A stretch of 64,000 nt of DNA from a virus. Both the position numbers and the translations under genes were made by a program. Shown here in pieces: positions 42,940 through 51,521 of the stretch. The notes under the pieces were generated by a model that ran no database searches, had not been told where the DNA came from, and saw only the letters and a list, made by a program, of their open reading frames with translations. The stretch spans positions 1 through 64,000 of the IMG/VR virus record IMGVR_UViG_3300009514_000017, one strand, 5' to 3'. Position 1 is the stretch's first letter; the number at the start of each line of letters is the position of its first letter.

Positions 42940-44978
42940 CAGTGACACTCCGCCCAATTGTATCCACTGACTGGGCTTACCGGCAGTGGAACTAGAAGTG
43001 GTTGATCAAACGGGTTCTCCATGTGTAGCTTGATTCTTTCACTTGCAGTCTCACAGACCGAGTCATCGTCTGGGATTTCAAAGATCAGTTCATCGTGGAT
43101 CTGCAATAGCAGCCTGCAACCAACCTCGTTCAAGGTTGAATCCCAGAAGCACTTGAGCATGGCCATCATCGCTATGTCGGCAGCAGACCCCTGGATTCGT
43201 GCGTTTACTCCTTGTCGTTCTGCGAGAGCACGTTCCCTCTTTCTCATGGTTCGTACATCACCGAATCTTCGGAACCTACCCATTACAGTCTGAACGTACC
43301 CGACCTTGTTGATCATCTTCTTGTCGTACTCAATGAACTCAAACACTCCTGGGAAGACGTTGAACCACTGGTCGATTAGATCGAACCCGTCTCTCTCCGA
43401 GTAGACCACTGCACCCTTGCTTTCCTTCGTGAGGTTTGCTGCCAGCAGCCTGCCACCGATGCCGTAGATGATGCCAAAGCCAACAGCCTTCGCACCTTGT
43501 CGTCTCTGAAGTAGGTCACGTTCAGTGCTTGTCAGTTCTCTATTCAGTTTGCCAGACTTGATAGCATCGTCTGCTGTCTTGGCTGCAACCACCTCTTCAT
43601 AGCTGACTCTCCCGTTGCTCATCTCAGCGACGGTCAGACAGTGGATATCAACTCCATCGATGATCGCTTGAATCATCTTTCGGTCTTTGGAGAAGTGCGC
43701 CATCAGCCGCATCTCGAGCTGCGCGTAGTCAGCCACCAGCAATCTCATAGCTATACTGGCTATGAACGCTTTCCTGATCTTGAACTCGTCTCCACCTGGA
43801 CGAGGGATGTTCTGAAGGTTTGGTTTCGAGCTGGACAATCGACCCGTGACAGTGCCGTGCTGATTTAGGGTGGTGTGCATCCTCCCATCGTCGGCTACGA
43901 TATCTCTCATCCCCTTTACATAGGTGCTGTGGATCTTGCTCAACTTCCTATGACGCATGAGGATGTTGGACAGCGGGTCTCCCATGCCTGCCCACGTCTC
44001 CAACGTGTCCTTGTCCAGAGATGGCTTCTTGATGCCAGAAGCCCCTCCGCTCGTGTACTCGATTGGTGTGTACCCGAGCTTGTCGAAGAACAGAGTTCGT
44101 AGCTGGTCTGTGGAGTTCAGATTTATGATTTGACCGGCAGCCTTGCCAAACTCCTTCTCTATCGACTCAATCTCTTTGAGCATTCCTGGAGCGATGGCAT
44201 CCAGGTGTGCAAGATCGATATTGAATCCAGTCCGCTCCATACTGAATAGGACCTTAGTGAATGGAACGCATACGGTGTAGAAGAACCGTTTGGCAGTCAT
44301 GCCAGAGTACAGCTCTATCTCTTCCAGTACTTCGTCGTACTTAATGCGAAGGGTGGTGTGGTTGTACGCATCTATAGATGCGTAGTCTGTTGCGGGAACT
44401 ACCTTCTCCGGGTCTGCCAGTGCCGTGTAGATGAGCTCCCCTTCTGTCTTTTTCTCCTCACCCTTCTTCTTGATGTTCTTCCCAAAGATCTCGGCAAAGG
44501 TAGGTGGCATCCACCCGAACCACGCGAAGATGTTCTCCTTCAACCCGTGTCTGCCCTGCTTGTTCTCGTCGTGTAACCACGACATGACACTGGTGTCTCG
44601 CAACTCTCCTGCCTTGGTTATATCGATTCCACGATTGGCGAGCATGTGGGCGTCGAACTTGGCATTGGATATATCGAAGTTGGTTTGTGGGCTTTCGAGA
44701 AGAGGCCGAAAGATTGGTAGGAGCTCTGCTGTTAGACAGATCCTGGTGTTCACATCCGATAGCGACCAGATGATTGGATAGGACCTCATATTGTTTATGC
44801 CGGTCGTTTCCGTGTCTAGTCCCAGCCCGTTGTTAACGAACCTCGATTGCATGTAGTAGTCGAGCCACTGCTCTGCGTCCTGTTGGAGGCAGACGAAATG
44901 GGATGGCGGAAGCTGAATATTGAATGCTTGCATGGGGTAGAAAGGTGGTCCCCGCTTTTGGCGGGGACCACCTCTCAT
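42939..44978 (-). CDS. polA: Family A DNA polymerase with 3'-5' exonuclease (679 aa)
   Basis: Replicative polymerase. The exonuclease domain has LDTETTG (D55, E57) and a later FDAHML. Polymerase motif A is VADYAQLEMRL (D417), motif B RRQGAKAVGFGIIYG (about 492-506), and motif C QIHDELIF (H628, D629, E630). There is no 5'-3' exonuclease domain, so it resembles T7-type phage enzymes. ATG 44978 has a perfect AGGAGGTA site; however a 12-bp hairpin fills codons 2-11, so ATG 44933 (MQAFNIQLPP) is an alternative start. It lies with helicase, primase and an SSB-like gene. Confidence 0.9.
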   Translation of the reverse strand: MRGGPRQKRGPPFYPMQAFNIQLPPSHFVCLQQDAEQWLDYYMQSRFVNNGLGLDTETTGINNMRSYPIIWSLSDVNTRICLTAELLPIFRPLLESPQTNFDISNAKFDAHMLANRGIDITKAGELRDTSVMSWLHDENKQGRHGLKENIFAWFGWMPPTFAEIFGKNIKKKGEEKKTEGELIYTALADPEKVVPATDYASIDAYNHTTLRIKYDEVLEEIELYSGMTAKRFFYTVCVPFTKVLFSMERTGFNIDLAHLDAIAPGMLKEIESIEKEFGKAAGQIINLNSTDQLRTLFFDKLGYTPIEYTSGGASGIKKPSLDKDTLETWAGMGDPLSNILMRHRKLSKIHSTYVKGMRDIVADDGRMHTTLNQHGTVTGRLSSSKPNLQNIPRPGGDEFKIRKAFIASIAMRLLVADYAQLEMRLMAHFSKDRKMIQAIIDGVDIHCLTVAEMSNGRVSYEEVVAAKTADDAIKSGKLNRELTSTERDLLQRRQGAKAVGFGIIYGIGGRLLAANLTKESKGAVVYSERDGFDLIDQWFNVFPGVFEFIEYDKKMINKVGYVQTVMGRFRRFGDVRTMRKRERALAERQGVNARIQGSAADIAMMAMLKCFWDSTLNEVGCRLLLQIHDELIFEIPDDDSVCETASERIKLHMENPFDQPLLVPLPVSPVSGYNWAECH
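44944..44972 (-). promoter_or_regulatory. 12-bp perfect hairpin at the start of the polymerase gene
   Basis: GGTGGTCCCCGC (44944-44955) pairs perfectly with 44961-44972; the loop is 5 nt. In minus-strand RNA it begins just after the first polymerase ATG (44978) and is followed by TTTCT. It could be an attenuator-like terminator between the SSB-like gene and the polymerase, a stem that blocks ribosomes at the first ATG, or an RNA processing site. Confidence 0.6.
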
Positions 44979-44984
44979 TACCTC

Positions 44985-46340
44985 CTAGTATGGAACGTCC
45001 TCTTCTTCTCCCTCATCGTTGTTACTGAACTGAGGAGGGGGAGAGAACTGAGGGGGAGAGGGGAAGGGAGCCGGCTGTGGTGCGTACCCATTGGTAGGGG
45101 ATGGTCTCTGTGGCTGCTGCGCGTACATCTGCTGCGGAGCCATCTGCTGCCCTTGTGGGAATCCCATAGGCGGTTGACCATAGCCTGGAACCGGGGCTCC
45201 ATACTGTGGTGCCATGTGGGAGAGATTGAGTTCCATCCGATCTGCGTGTGCCTTTGGGTCTAGCGGCTTGTGGATTTCGCGGAAGTCGAACGGCTCTGCC
45301 GTCAACTCCTCCAATCTCTGCTGAAGAGTCTGTTCGTGTAGCAGGGCCGGGTTGACCCTCTTCGAGAACTCCTCTACGGACTCGAACTTGCTGAGGACCA
45401 TGTGACTGTTGGTTCCCTCACCCTGACGCAGACCGTGCAGGACTACGTCAAACATCGACTGAGAGGTTCCGGTCTGATTGCAGGATGAACAGACCGAGTA
45501 CTCCTTCAGTGCAACCATTGTCCGACAGGTTGGGCATGGATGCCTCTGAACGACGATCTTTGCCAGTTCATCATCCGATCCCGGATACGTCGCTGCATCG
45601 ATGATCGCGGTGTTGCAGGTGGGGCAATAGAAGCAGACTGCCTTAACTTCACCACCACACTGACAACGAGTTGATACGAGCTGGTCCCACGCTTCTAGGT
45701 CTGCAAGGTGACCACTCCCGATCTCGAAGTAGCGCTTCTTCCCCAGCACGTCCACCACGCTGTCTCCGTAGTTCGGCCAGTATTCTCCCTGCTGTAGGTT
45801 GGCCGGTGGGTGACCAGCCCTGACTCGGCAGAAGTTGCAGGCTCTGCCAACACACTCGTCATCCACCATGACGAATTCATTGGTCTCCTTCTTCTGCACC
45901 CACTGATTGTCCTTGGTTCCCCACAGAGGGTGCCGGTGATAGATCCCGAGGTGAGCCACAGTGAAGTAGAACTTGTCCTTCAGGTTGATGGTCTTGTCAC
46001 CCTGGTCCATGTGCATGCAGGACAGGCAGGGCTGTGGATTGTATGGGTCGGTTCCTGCGGAGCACGGAACATCTCTGAACTTGACCTGACTGATCTTGCG
46101 AGTGTGGGTCGGTATCCGACAGAACGGTAGCCTCACGTCCTTTGGCTGCCCGGTGGCTGGGTCTAGCTCCACCAGGTCCGGAGACGGGTTCGTCTCCACG
46201 TAATCACCATTCACGATGATGATCGGAGTAGGGCTCGAGGGTAGACGCAGGCGGTCCCTCCAACTCCCATACTTCTTCTTCCTGCCACCAGCGGCATTGA
46301 TGGCACGAGCGCCTCTCCGGAAGTTACTTGTTAGGGACAT
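44985..46340 (-). CDS. Zinc-rich SSB-like DNA-binding protein (451 aa)
   Basis: Located between primase and polymerase. Residues about 30-200 are beta-rich and could hold an OB fold (PIIIVNGDYVET ... KDKFYFTVAHLGIYH). Cysteine pairs occur at CLSC, CNFC, CQCG/CFYCPTC and CPTC/CSSC. The C-terminus is a Pro/Gln/Gly linker ending in DEGEEEDVPY. This is strikingly like the acidic tail of SSB proteins (for example DDDIPF), which recruits replication partners. ATG 46340 has GAGAGGAAAAC upstream and overlaps the primase end. I infer a single-stranded DNA-binding protein; the length and number of zinc sites are unusual. Confidence 0.6.
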   Translation of the reverse strand: MSLTSNFRRGARAINAAGGRKKKYGSWRDRLRLPSSPTPIIIVNGDYVETNPSPDLVELDPATGQPKDVRLPFCRIPTHTRKISQVKFRDVPCSAGTDPYNPQPCLSCMHMDQGDKTINLKDKFYFTVAHLGIYHRHPLWGTKDNQWVQKKETNEFVMVDDECVGRACNFCRVRAGHPPANLQQGEYWPNYGDSVVDVLGKKRYFEIGSGHLADLEAWDQLVSTRCQCGGEVKAVCFYCPTCNTAIIDAATYPGSDDELAKIVVQRHPCPTCRTMVALKEYSVCSSCNQTGTSQSMFDVVLHGLRQGEGTNSHMVLSKFESVEEFSKRVNPALLHEQTLQQRLEELTAEPFDFREIHKPLDPKAHADRMELNLSHMAPQYGAPVPGYGQPPMGFPQGQQMAPQQMYAQQPQRPSPTNGYAPQPAPFPSPPQFSPPPQFSNNDEGEEEDVPY

Positions 46341-47424
46341 ACAGTTTTCCTCTCTTCCTCATTACTGCGTTCAAGTGCTCTATGTACAACATGGAACTTA
46401 TAACGAACTCGCGAATGCCTTCTGGCTCGTAGTCGTCTGGTTGAGTGTTGGAGTCATCCTCAGGATACTGCATGACCATGACCTTGCCTCTCGACACCTC
46501 CCATAGTTGATCTCCTATGGTGAGTGCAGCCTCTATTCCGGCGCTGTCGTTGTCTAGACAGAGGACGAAGGTAACTCCCAATCTCTCCAGTATTCGTTTC
46601 TGGTAGCGCGTCAAGGAGCTCCCCATGAGTGCCACAGTGTTTGAGAACCCAGACTGAATCATCCACAGGCATGCCTTGAACCCTTCGGTGATGAAGAGCG
46701 TACCCTGCCCGTCGGACATCCCAACTAGGCTTGGATAGATGCGGTTCAAGTTCCAGATATACTTACGGTTTTCCAGGTGGTAGGTCGGGAACATCTCATC
46801 GAACCAGCTCCCATAGTCACTTGGGATGACAGTTCCATCTCGTCGTTTTCTGCACCCTTCGTAGACGTGGTACTTGGGTTGCTGGCTGCTGATGGTTGCG
46901 CCACCTGAATATCCGACCAAGCCGCCGTACACATCCCTGATTGGATACATGATTCTTTGGCGTTTCTTGTCGTACCCAATCTCCATGTCGGCCAAGAGTT
47001 GAGTATCAAACCCTTTCTCTGTCAGGGCGGTGGGTGTGTGGTCGTATACACCCACCAGTGCTTCCGGTAGAACTACGTCCGCCTTGTAGGGATCTTTGTC
47101 AGAGAAGAAATGCTTTTCTGTGAAGTCGTGTATCTGACGATTGCGATCCAGTACAGGCTGGATGGTGCTCGTCTCTGCATCAATGATGTGCCTAGCAACT
47201 CCAAGGAGCCGCAGCAGTCGTTTGATGTCTCCGCCCTTGGAGGCTGGACATCCTTCCGTGAAGCAGTGGAATAGTCCCTTCTCGAGGTTGACTGAGAATG
47301 ACGGTCTATTCTCGGACCCACCCTTGTGAAACGGGCACTTCGTCAGGACGTTCCCCATCATCCCGCCACGGAAGTGCGACGTAGGCATGTACTTCTGAAT
47401 GAGTGACAGAACCTCCTGCTGCAT
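46324..47424 (-). CDS. DnaG-type primase, zinc finger plus Toprim (366 aa)
   Basis: Makes RNA primers. The CHC2-like finger uses C30, H33, C54 and C59 (KCPFHKGG ... FHCFTEGCP). The Toprim domain has LFITEGF (E247) and LDNDSAG (D291, D293). The C-terminal helicase-binding domain of cellular DnaG is absent or reduced, as in many phage primases. ATG 47424 follows GAGGAAGACTA. It lies 20 bases downstream of the DnaB-like helicase, its usual partner. Confidence 0.85.
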   Translation of the reverse strand: MQQEVLSLIQKYMPTSHFRGGMMGNVLTKCPFHKGGSENRPSFSVNLEKGLFHCFTEGCPASKGGDIKRLLRLLGVARHIIDAETSTIQPVLDRNRQIHDFTEKHFFSDKDPYKADVVLPEALVGVYDHTPTALTEKGFDTQLLADMEIGYDKKRQRIMYPIRDVYGGLVGYSGGATISSQQPKYHVYEGCRKRRDGTVIPSDYGSWFDEMFPTYHLENRKYIWNLNRIYPSLVGMSDGQGTLFITEGFKACLWMIQSGFSNTVALMGSSLTRYQKRILERLGVTFVLCLDNDSAGIEAALTIGDQLWEVSRGKVMVMQYPEDDSNTQPDDYEPEGIREFVISSMLYIEHLNAVMRKRGKLYVPNK

Positions 47425-47443
47425 TAGTCTTCCTCATGGATGA

Positions 47444-48838
47444 CTACCTTCGACCAAACTGTGGTGGTGGAATATGTGCTGGCAGGTTGTTGGACCCGCC
47501 GGGCAAGTTTCCACTGGTCTTCTGTTGCTTCTTCTTCTCACCATACTCACGCATCTCTTCAACGCTGGAGTAGGACTTGATGAAGCTGAAGTCAGTCGAT
47601 GGAATTGCGTTTATGATGAACCCGTCTATGTCGGTCTCACGAGTTCCAGGCATACCAACGATGATCTCATTGGCATGAGTTTCAGGATTCTTGACCTTGT
47701 TGATTTTGTAGACAACGTCTGCATCTTGGCCAAGAGCATCTGCATATCCAATCTCGGTCAGGTCTTCACCACGAGATCCTTGACTACCTCTGTTCGCCTG
47801 AGTGATCCCAACCACTGGGATGCTGAAGTCTCTGGCTAGACCTTTCGCATCCTGTGAGATGTTGGTGATGTTCTTCCAATCCACGGACTTGGTCTTAGAT
47901 CTGTCGTCCTTCATCAGGTAGAGGCCATCGATGAACACGATGTCTGGGTCCAGCTCTTCTATCTTTGATCGAATCCACGACATCCCACCACCATCTGCTA
48001 CTCCCCTATCCGACAACAGAATGAGGAATGGGCGTTTGATCCCATAATAGGATGCTGCTTCCTCGTCCTCTTTCAAACTGGAAGCCATTGTCCACACATA
48101 GTTGAGGATGTGCGGTTGCAGTTGACCCTTCTTGAACGCCGAGTAATCAACACGAGCGAGAAGAGTGATGATCCTGCGTCTGAGTGCAGCAACACTCATC
48201 TCTCTGGAGAAGAAGATCACTCTCTTCCTGGCCATCGTGTAACAGAAGGTCGCCATCATAAGGGCAACCCAAGTCTTCATGCTCTTAGGTCGTCCGAAGA
48301 TGACGATGAACTCTTCCGGGTTCATCCCTAGTAGTTCCTGGTTCAACACGTCCCACGGATAAGGGATGCCGGTTATTCCACCACCAACTACTATATCTTC
48401 ATACTCTTCGCGGATGCTTTGGTATGCATCAGCCATGGACAGGTCTTCACCGCTTGTGTAGGACCTGTTGATAGAGAGGACTCTCTCCCTCGCTATCTCA
48501 AGAAGTTCTTGTGGATCTCCACTAGCCCCGGTTATCAACTCCTGTCCGAGGTTGTACAGATCAATCTTCTGTTTTTCTCTGCGAATGTGGTCACAGAGAA
48601 CCGGAACCGAGTCTGGTGCGTACATCAACTGGAAGGATGGAAACGTTTGTCTCAGCATGTCGATGCTGGGAACTTGTCCAGATGTTGCTGGAGATCTATA
48701 AATCCTTCTCAGGTGCCTGTAGATCTCTTTGGCTTCCGCTGATGAGAAGAAGTCCTCGTCGATCTTCGCCCTGTCCAGTGACCGGAAATCCGAATCTTGT
48801 ATAACCCTCGAGATGAGGGCGAATTCGATATTGCTCAC
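47444..48838 (-). CDS. DnaB-like replicative helicase (464 aa)
   Basis: The N-terminal helical domain (residues 1-125) and RecA-like C-terminal domain follow the DnaB layout. SREMS (211-215) corresponds to the S-L-E-M-S motif, Walker B is DIVFIDGLYLM (D304), and GITQANRGSQGSRG matches the DnaB Q-x-x-R loop. Walker A is GRPKSMKT (182-189): the glycine before the lysine is methionine, a departure from GxxxxGK[ST]. GTG 48838 has GGGAGGA upstream. The C-terminus is Gly/Pro/Asn-rich and flexible. Likely works with the adjacent primase. Confidence 0.85.
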   Translation of the reverse strand: MSNIEFALISRVIQDSDFRSLDRAKIDEDFFSSAEAKEIYRHLRRIYRSPATSGQVPSIDMLRQTFPSFQLMYAPDSVPVLCDHIRREKQKIDLYNLGQELITGASGDPQELLEIARERVLSINRSYTSGEDLSMADAYQSIREEYEDIVVGGGITGIPYPWDVLNQELLGMNPEEFIVIFGRPKSMKTWVALMMATFCYTMARKRVIFFSREMSVAALRRRIITLLARVDYSAFKKGQLQPHILNYVWTMASSLKEDEEAASYYGIKRPFLILLSDRGVADGGGMSWIRSKIEELDPDIVFIDGLYLMKDDRSKTKSVDWKNITNISQDAKGLARDFSIPVVGITQANRGSQGSRGEDLTEIGYADALGQDADVVYKINKVKNPETHANEIIVGMPGTRETDIDGFIINAIPSTDFSFIKSYSSVEEMREYGEKKKQQKTSGNLPGGSNNLPAHIPPPQFGRR

Positions 48839-48850
48839 ATTCCTCCCGTC

Positions 48851-48925
48851 TCAGGGTGTGTTGAGCATCTCATAACACTCTGGGTCGTACCTTGTCTCAG
48901 ATTTTGGTTGGTTCTTGAAGGTCAA
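48851..48925 (-). CDS. Possible 24-residue peptide
   Basis: TTG 48925 overlaps the stop of the previous gene (TTGA), and the frame ends at TGA 48851. The product ends SETRYDPECYEMLNTP, which looks protein-like, and it would fill the only sizeable gap in this part of the operon. No independent support. Confidence 0.25.
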   Translation of the reverse strand: MTFKNQPKSETRYDPECYEMLNTP

Positions 48926-49248
48926 AGACTGGGGATACCATCACTAGAGCCGTCGTTCAGTTCGGACTCTAGTCCTTGTGGTCTAACAACCAGCTCACCA
49001 ACGGACACGAACAGGTCAGCAGCTATGTCCAATTCCATAGATCTGACTAGCTCGCTCATGATCTCCAGAGTTCTATCACTCCACCCGACCAGCCTTGTGT
49101 TTGGGCCAACTCGGATGTGTGATTCCTCGTTCTGATCTGATGCTAGATAGTAGGTAGACCCGAGGCTGAACGCCTCGCTGTTGAGTTGTGAAAACGTGAT
49201 GTTGGCTATCGACACGTTCGTGAGCTTGCATCCAGAGCCTGGAGTCAT
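48922..49248 (-). CDS. Hypothetical protein (108 aa)
   Basis: ATG 49248 follows AGGAGAGAAC. It has beta strands near the N-terminus (KLTNVSIANITFSQ), a serine/acid-rich middle and a helix (RTLEIMSELVRSMELDIAADLFVSV). The last 20 residues are acidic and flexible. No family recognised. It sits between unknown genes and the DnaB-like helicase. Confidence 0.65.
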   Translation of the reverse strand: MTPGSGCKLTNVSIANITFSQLNSEAFSLGSTYYLASDQNEESHIRVGPNTRLVGWSDRTLEIMSELVRSMELDIAADLFVSVGELVVRPQGLESELNDGSSDGIPSL

Positions 49249-49256
49249 GTTCTCTC

Positions 49257-49637
49257 CTAGAACTTGTAGGCGTCGGGACGACCGCGCTGAGCCAGCATCT
49301 GTCTCAGCTGACTCTCTGCTTCTTCAAATGCCTGCTGCGCTAAGGCCCCAGCATAGTACTTGACCAGGGTCGCAGCCTGCTGGAATGAGGAATCGTCTTC
49401 GTCTCCTTCGTTGCATGCAGCAGACACAGTGAAGGAACCAGATACTCCTGTACCAAAGTCCTTCATGCTGAAGTCCTTTGTAGAAGAAACTCGTAGCTGT
49501 GCGTTTCCGATCAACGGCTGAAATCGTGACATCATTTCCTCGTCAGGTTGCTGGTCGATAGCAAATGGATACATCTCATCACCGAGGATGATCTGCACCC
49601 TGCCAGAAATTCTTGGCTCAACCAGGATAGCGTCCAC
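49257..49637 (-). CDS. Hypothetical protein (126 aa)
   Basis: GTG 49637 overlaps the previous TAG. The N-terminal half is beta (LVEPRISGRVQIILGDEMYPFAI; LRVSSTKDFSMKDFGTGVSGSFTVSAACN). The C-terminal half is one long helix (QQAATLVKYYAGALAQQAFEEAE, then QLRQMLAQRGR). A strand-plus-helix layout with an aromatic core could be DNA-binding, but no family is recognised. Confidence 0.65.
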   Translation of the reverse strand: MDAILVEPRISGRVQIILGDEMYPFAIDQQPDEEMMSRFQPLIGNAQLRVSSTKDFSMKDFGTGVSGSFTVSAACNEGDEDDSSFQQAATLVKYYAGALAQQAFEEAESQLRQMLAQRGRPDAYKF

Positions 49638-50239
49638 TACTTGATCTCACCAAGAAATAGAACTGGCCTAGCTCCAGATACGACAGCCGTGGATTCCATC
49701 TCGTCGTAGGCTTCATCAATCACTTTCTCGAGGTTGTGCTCCTCCAGCCAGACCAGAACGTTCGGGAAGTCGATGTTCCACTCGTATGAAACCAGGGACT
49801 TTTCATTCCCGCTCTTGTCATAGGTCTTCAGTGCCATGAGCTCATCGAGCTTGCCCAATTTGCGCAGCTCATCGAACAACTCGTCTGAAGAGAACCGCCT
49901 CTTGGTTCTTGACTCCACTTTCAGAGTTCCTACCGTGAGCCTGGTAGCGTTTCCTCTAGGTCCCCGAAGGTTATCCGGGTCCAGCTTGATGGCATCTCTC
50001 AGCTTGATTTTAGCTTTAGCCAACTCACCGTTTCGCCGCTCTACCAATCTGGCAATGTGGTCAAGCGCAAGGACGTGCTGAGACATCAAGTGATTGATGT
50101 CTGGCATGGTGTTCCAAGCAGGTATCAAGTATCTACCGGTCTTGAACTCTTCGATGAAATCCTTCATCTCCTGGTCTGCATCCTCGAATGCAGCAACAGC
50201 TATTTCATGTTCCTTCTGTTCAATTATAGGCTGTTCCAT
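49637..50239 (-). CDS. Hypothetical helical protein (200 aa)
   Basis: ATG 50239 overlaps the glycosylase 3' end by 20 bases. Two long charged helices come first (HEIAVAAFEDADQEMKDFIEE; SQHVLALDHIARLVERRNGEL). A basic middle follows (VESRTKRRFSSDELFDELRKL), and the end is Glu-rich. No family recognised. Its place between the uracil-DNA glycosylase and replication genes suggests a role in DNA metabolism. Confidence 0.65.
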   Translation of the reverse strand: MEQPIIEQKEHEIAVAAFEDADQEMKDFIEEFKTGRYLIPAWNTMPDINHLMSQHVLALDHIARLVERRNGELAKAKIKLRDAIKLDPDNLRGPRGNATRLTVGTLKVESRTKRRFSSDELFDELRKLGKLDELMALKTYDKSGNEKSLVSYEWNIDFPNVLVWLEEHNLEKVIDEAYDEMESTAVVSGARPVLFLGEIK

Positions 50240-51059
50240 CTACCATCCTGATTGGCATTGGGGTGCCAAAGTGTTGGTAACGAATTACATCTACTATAGT
50301 CATTGCACTCCTCCACTCGTCTATGGTGGAGGTCCAAGCACCTTCTTTCCTGTTCCAGTCTGCAACTCTGAGCAGGTAGGCTGGGTGGAATGTGGCCATC
50401 ACTGGGTATATGATGGGTGCAATGTTTCCACGAATCTCGACCTCGAAGATCTGACCGTGCTTCTTGGTGATCTCCATCTTCTTTCCCGTCAGCGTTTCCA
50501 ATGCGACCTTGCCTGACGAGATGATCAGTATCGGATCAACGATGTAGATCAAATTCCTGACCCGCTCCCAACAAGCCTTGGCCCAGGCAGCTACCGGTGT
50601 GACGTTGTCTTCTGGACGACATGCCACGATGTTGGTCACGAAGAATTGTTCTCTTCGATACTCGAACATCTTCTCGTGGAAATGAGTCTCGGCTTGACGA
50701 GACGCTCGCTTCATTGGCTTGAACCACTTCCACAACTCCTGGATGCCAGAGTCGTCTGAGGTCATGGCTATGAGCTTGTTCATCAGCCGACCAGAATCTC
50801 CAACGAAAGGGATTCCCGTCTGGTCTTCCACTTCTCCAGGAGCTTCACCGATGATCATTACGTCGGCGTCTGGGTTACCGTCAGCAAACACAATTCCGTG
50901 TTCGCGCTGCTGGTGCAGTGGACATGCCATGCAGTTTTCCCACTGCGAGTACAACTCCTGTAGCTGTTGTGCCTTGTCACCGCTGAAGATTCCCAATGGG
51001 AGTCCGTCGTACTTCTTCGCCTTCAGCTTTCTTGGGCTTCTGGTTTTAGCTGTTGTCAT
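50220..51059 (-). CDS. Family 4-type uracil-DNA glycosylase (279 aa)
   Basis: Removes uracil from DNA. The signature is clear: CMACPL (C43, C46) and VMIIGEAPGEVEDQTGIPFVG (about 70-90, the GE-A-P-G-x-x-E-x-x-x-G-x-P-F-VG motif). These are followed by VTNIVACRPEDN, a fourth Cys in AKACWERV and FHPAYLLR (the HP-[AS]-x-x-L-R motif). The four cysteines would hold a 4Fe-4S cluster. A Lys-rich extension of 20 residues precedes the domain. ATG 51059 follows GAGAGGTTGA. In a phage it protects or edits the genome. Confidence 0.88.
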   Translation of the reverse strand: MTTAKTRSPRKLKAKKYDGLPLGIFSGDKAQQLQELYSQWENCMACPLHQQREHGIVFADGNPDADVMIIGEAPGEVEDQTGIPFVGDSGRLMNKLIAMTSDDSGIQELWKWFKPMKRASRQAETHFHEKMFEYRREQFFVTNIVACRPEDNVTPVAAWAKACWERVRNLIYIVDPILIISSGKVALETLTGKKMEITKKHGQIFEVEIRGNIAPIIYPVMATFHPAYLLRVADWNRKEGAWTSTIDEWRSAMTIVDVIRYQHFGTPMPIRMVDGTAYN

Positions 51060-51521
51060 TCAACCTCTCGTTCCCACCCTCGGTGGTAGGGTGAGACCAG
51101 CGTTAACCGCAGATCTCATCTTCTTATCCTCGAAATACTGGATGAGATTGACGGCCAACTTCATCTGGTTCTCAGAGCTGAGACTAGTCGCCCACTGCGC
51201 AGCGACCGGAGCTATCTGTACAACCTCGTCATCTATGAATGCCAGGCTCATAGTGACAGCAGTCTCTATCATGCCCTCCGGACGCATCTGCCTAAGTATT
51301 GAGAACCTGATGGGGTTCTTCAGATCGATGGCCTGACCAGCGAGTGAAGCCGAACGCTCCACTTGCATAACCTCTCCTATCAAGAAATCACTCCCATTGA
51401 AGTACGCGATTATAACTCGGCTGAAGTTGCAACCGTAGTCGCAGCTGAGAGTTTCAATTAGCTCTTTAACCCTCCTCATCTCTGAGATCTTGTTCTGATA
51501 GTCTTCTGAGCTCATCGTCAT
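51060..51521 (-). CDS. Hypothetical protein (153 aa)
   Basis: Starts inside the helicase 3' end (overlap of about 56 bases) with AAGGA upstream of ATG 51521. It has a helical start (EDYQNKISEMRRVKELIETL) and CDYGC near residue 27. A beta middle (FSRVIIAYFNGSDFLIGEVM; MIETAVTMSLAFIDDEVVQI) and a helical end follow. No family recognised. Coupled to helicase and glycosylase genes. Confidence 0.65.
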   Translation of the reverse strand: MTMSSEDYQNKISEMRRVKELIETLSCDYGCNFSRVIIAYFNGSDFLIGEVMQVERSASLAGQAIDLKNPIRFSILRQMRPEGMIETAVTMSLAFIDDEVVQIAPVAAQWATSLSSENQMKLAVNLIQYFEDKKMRSAVNAGLTLPPRVGTRG

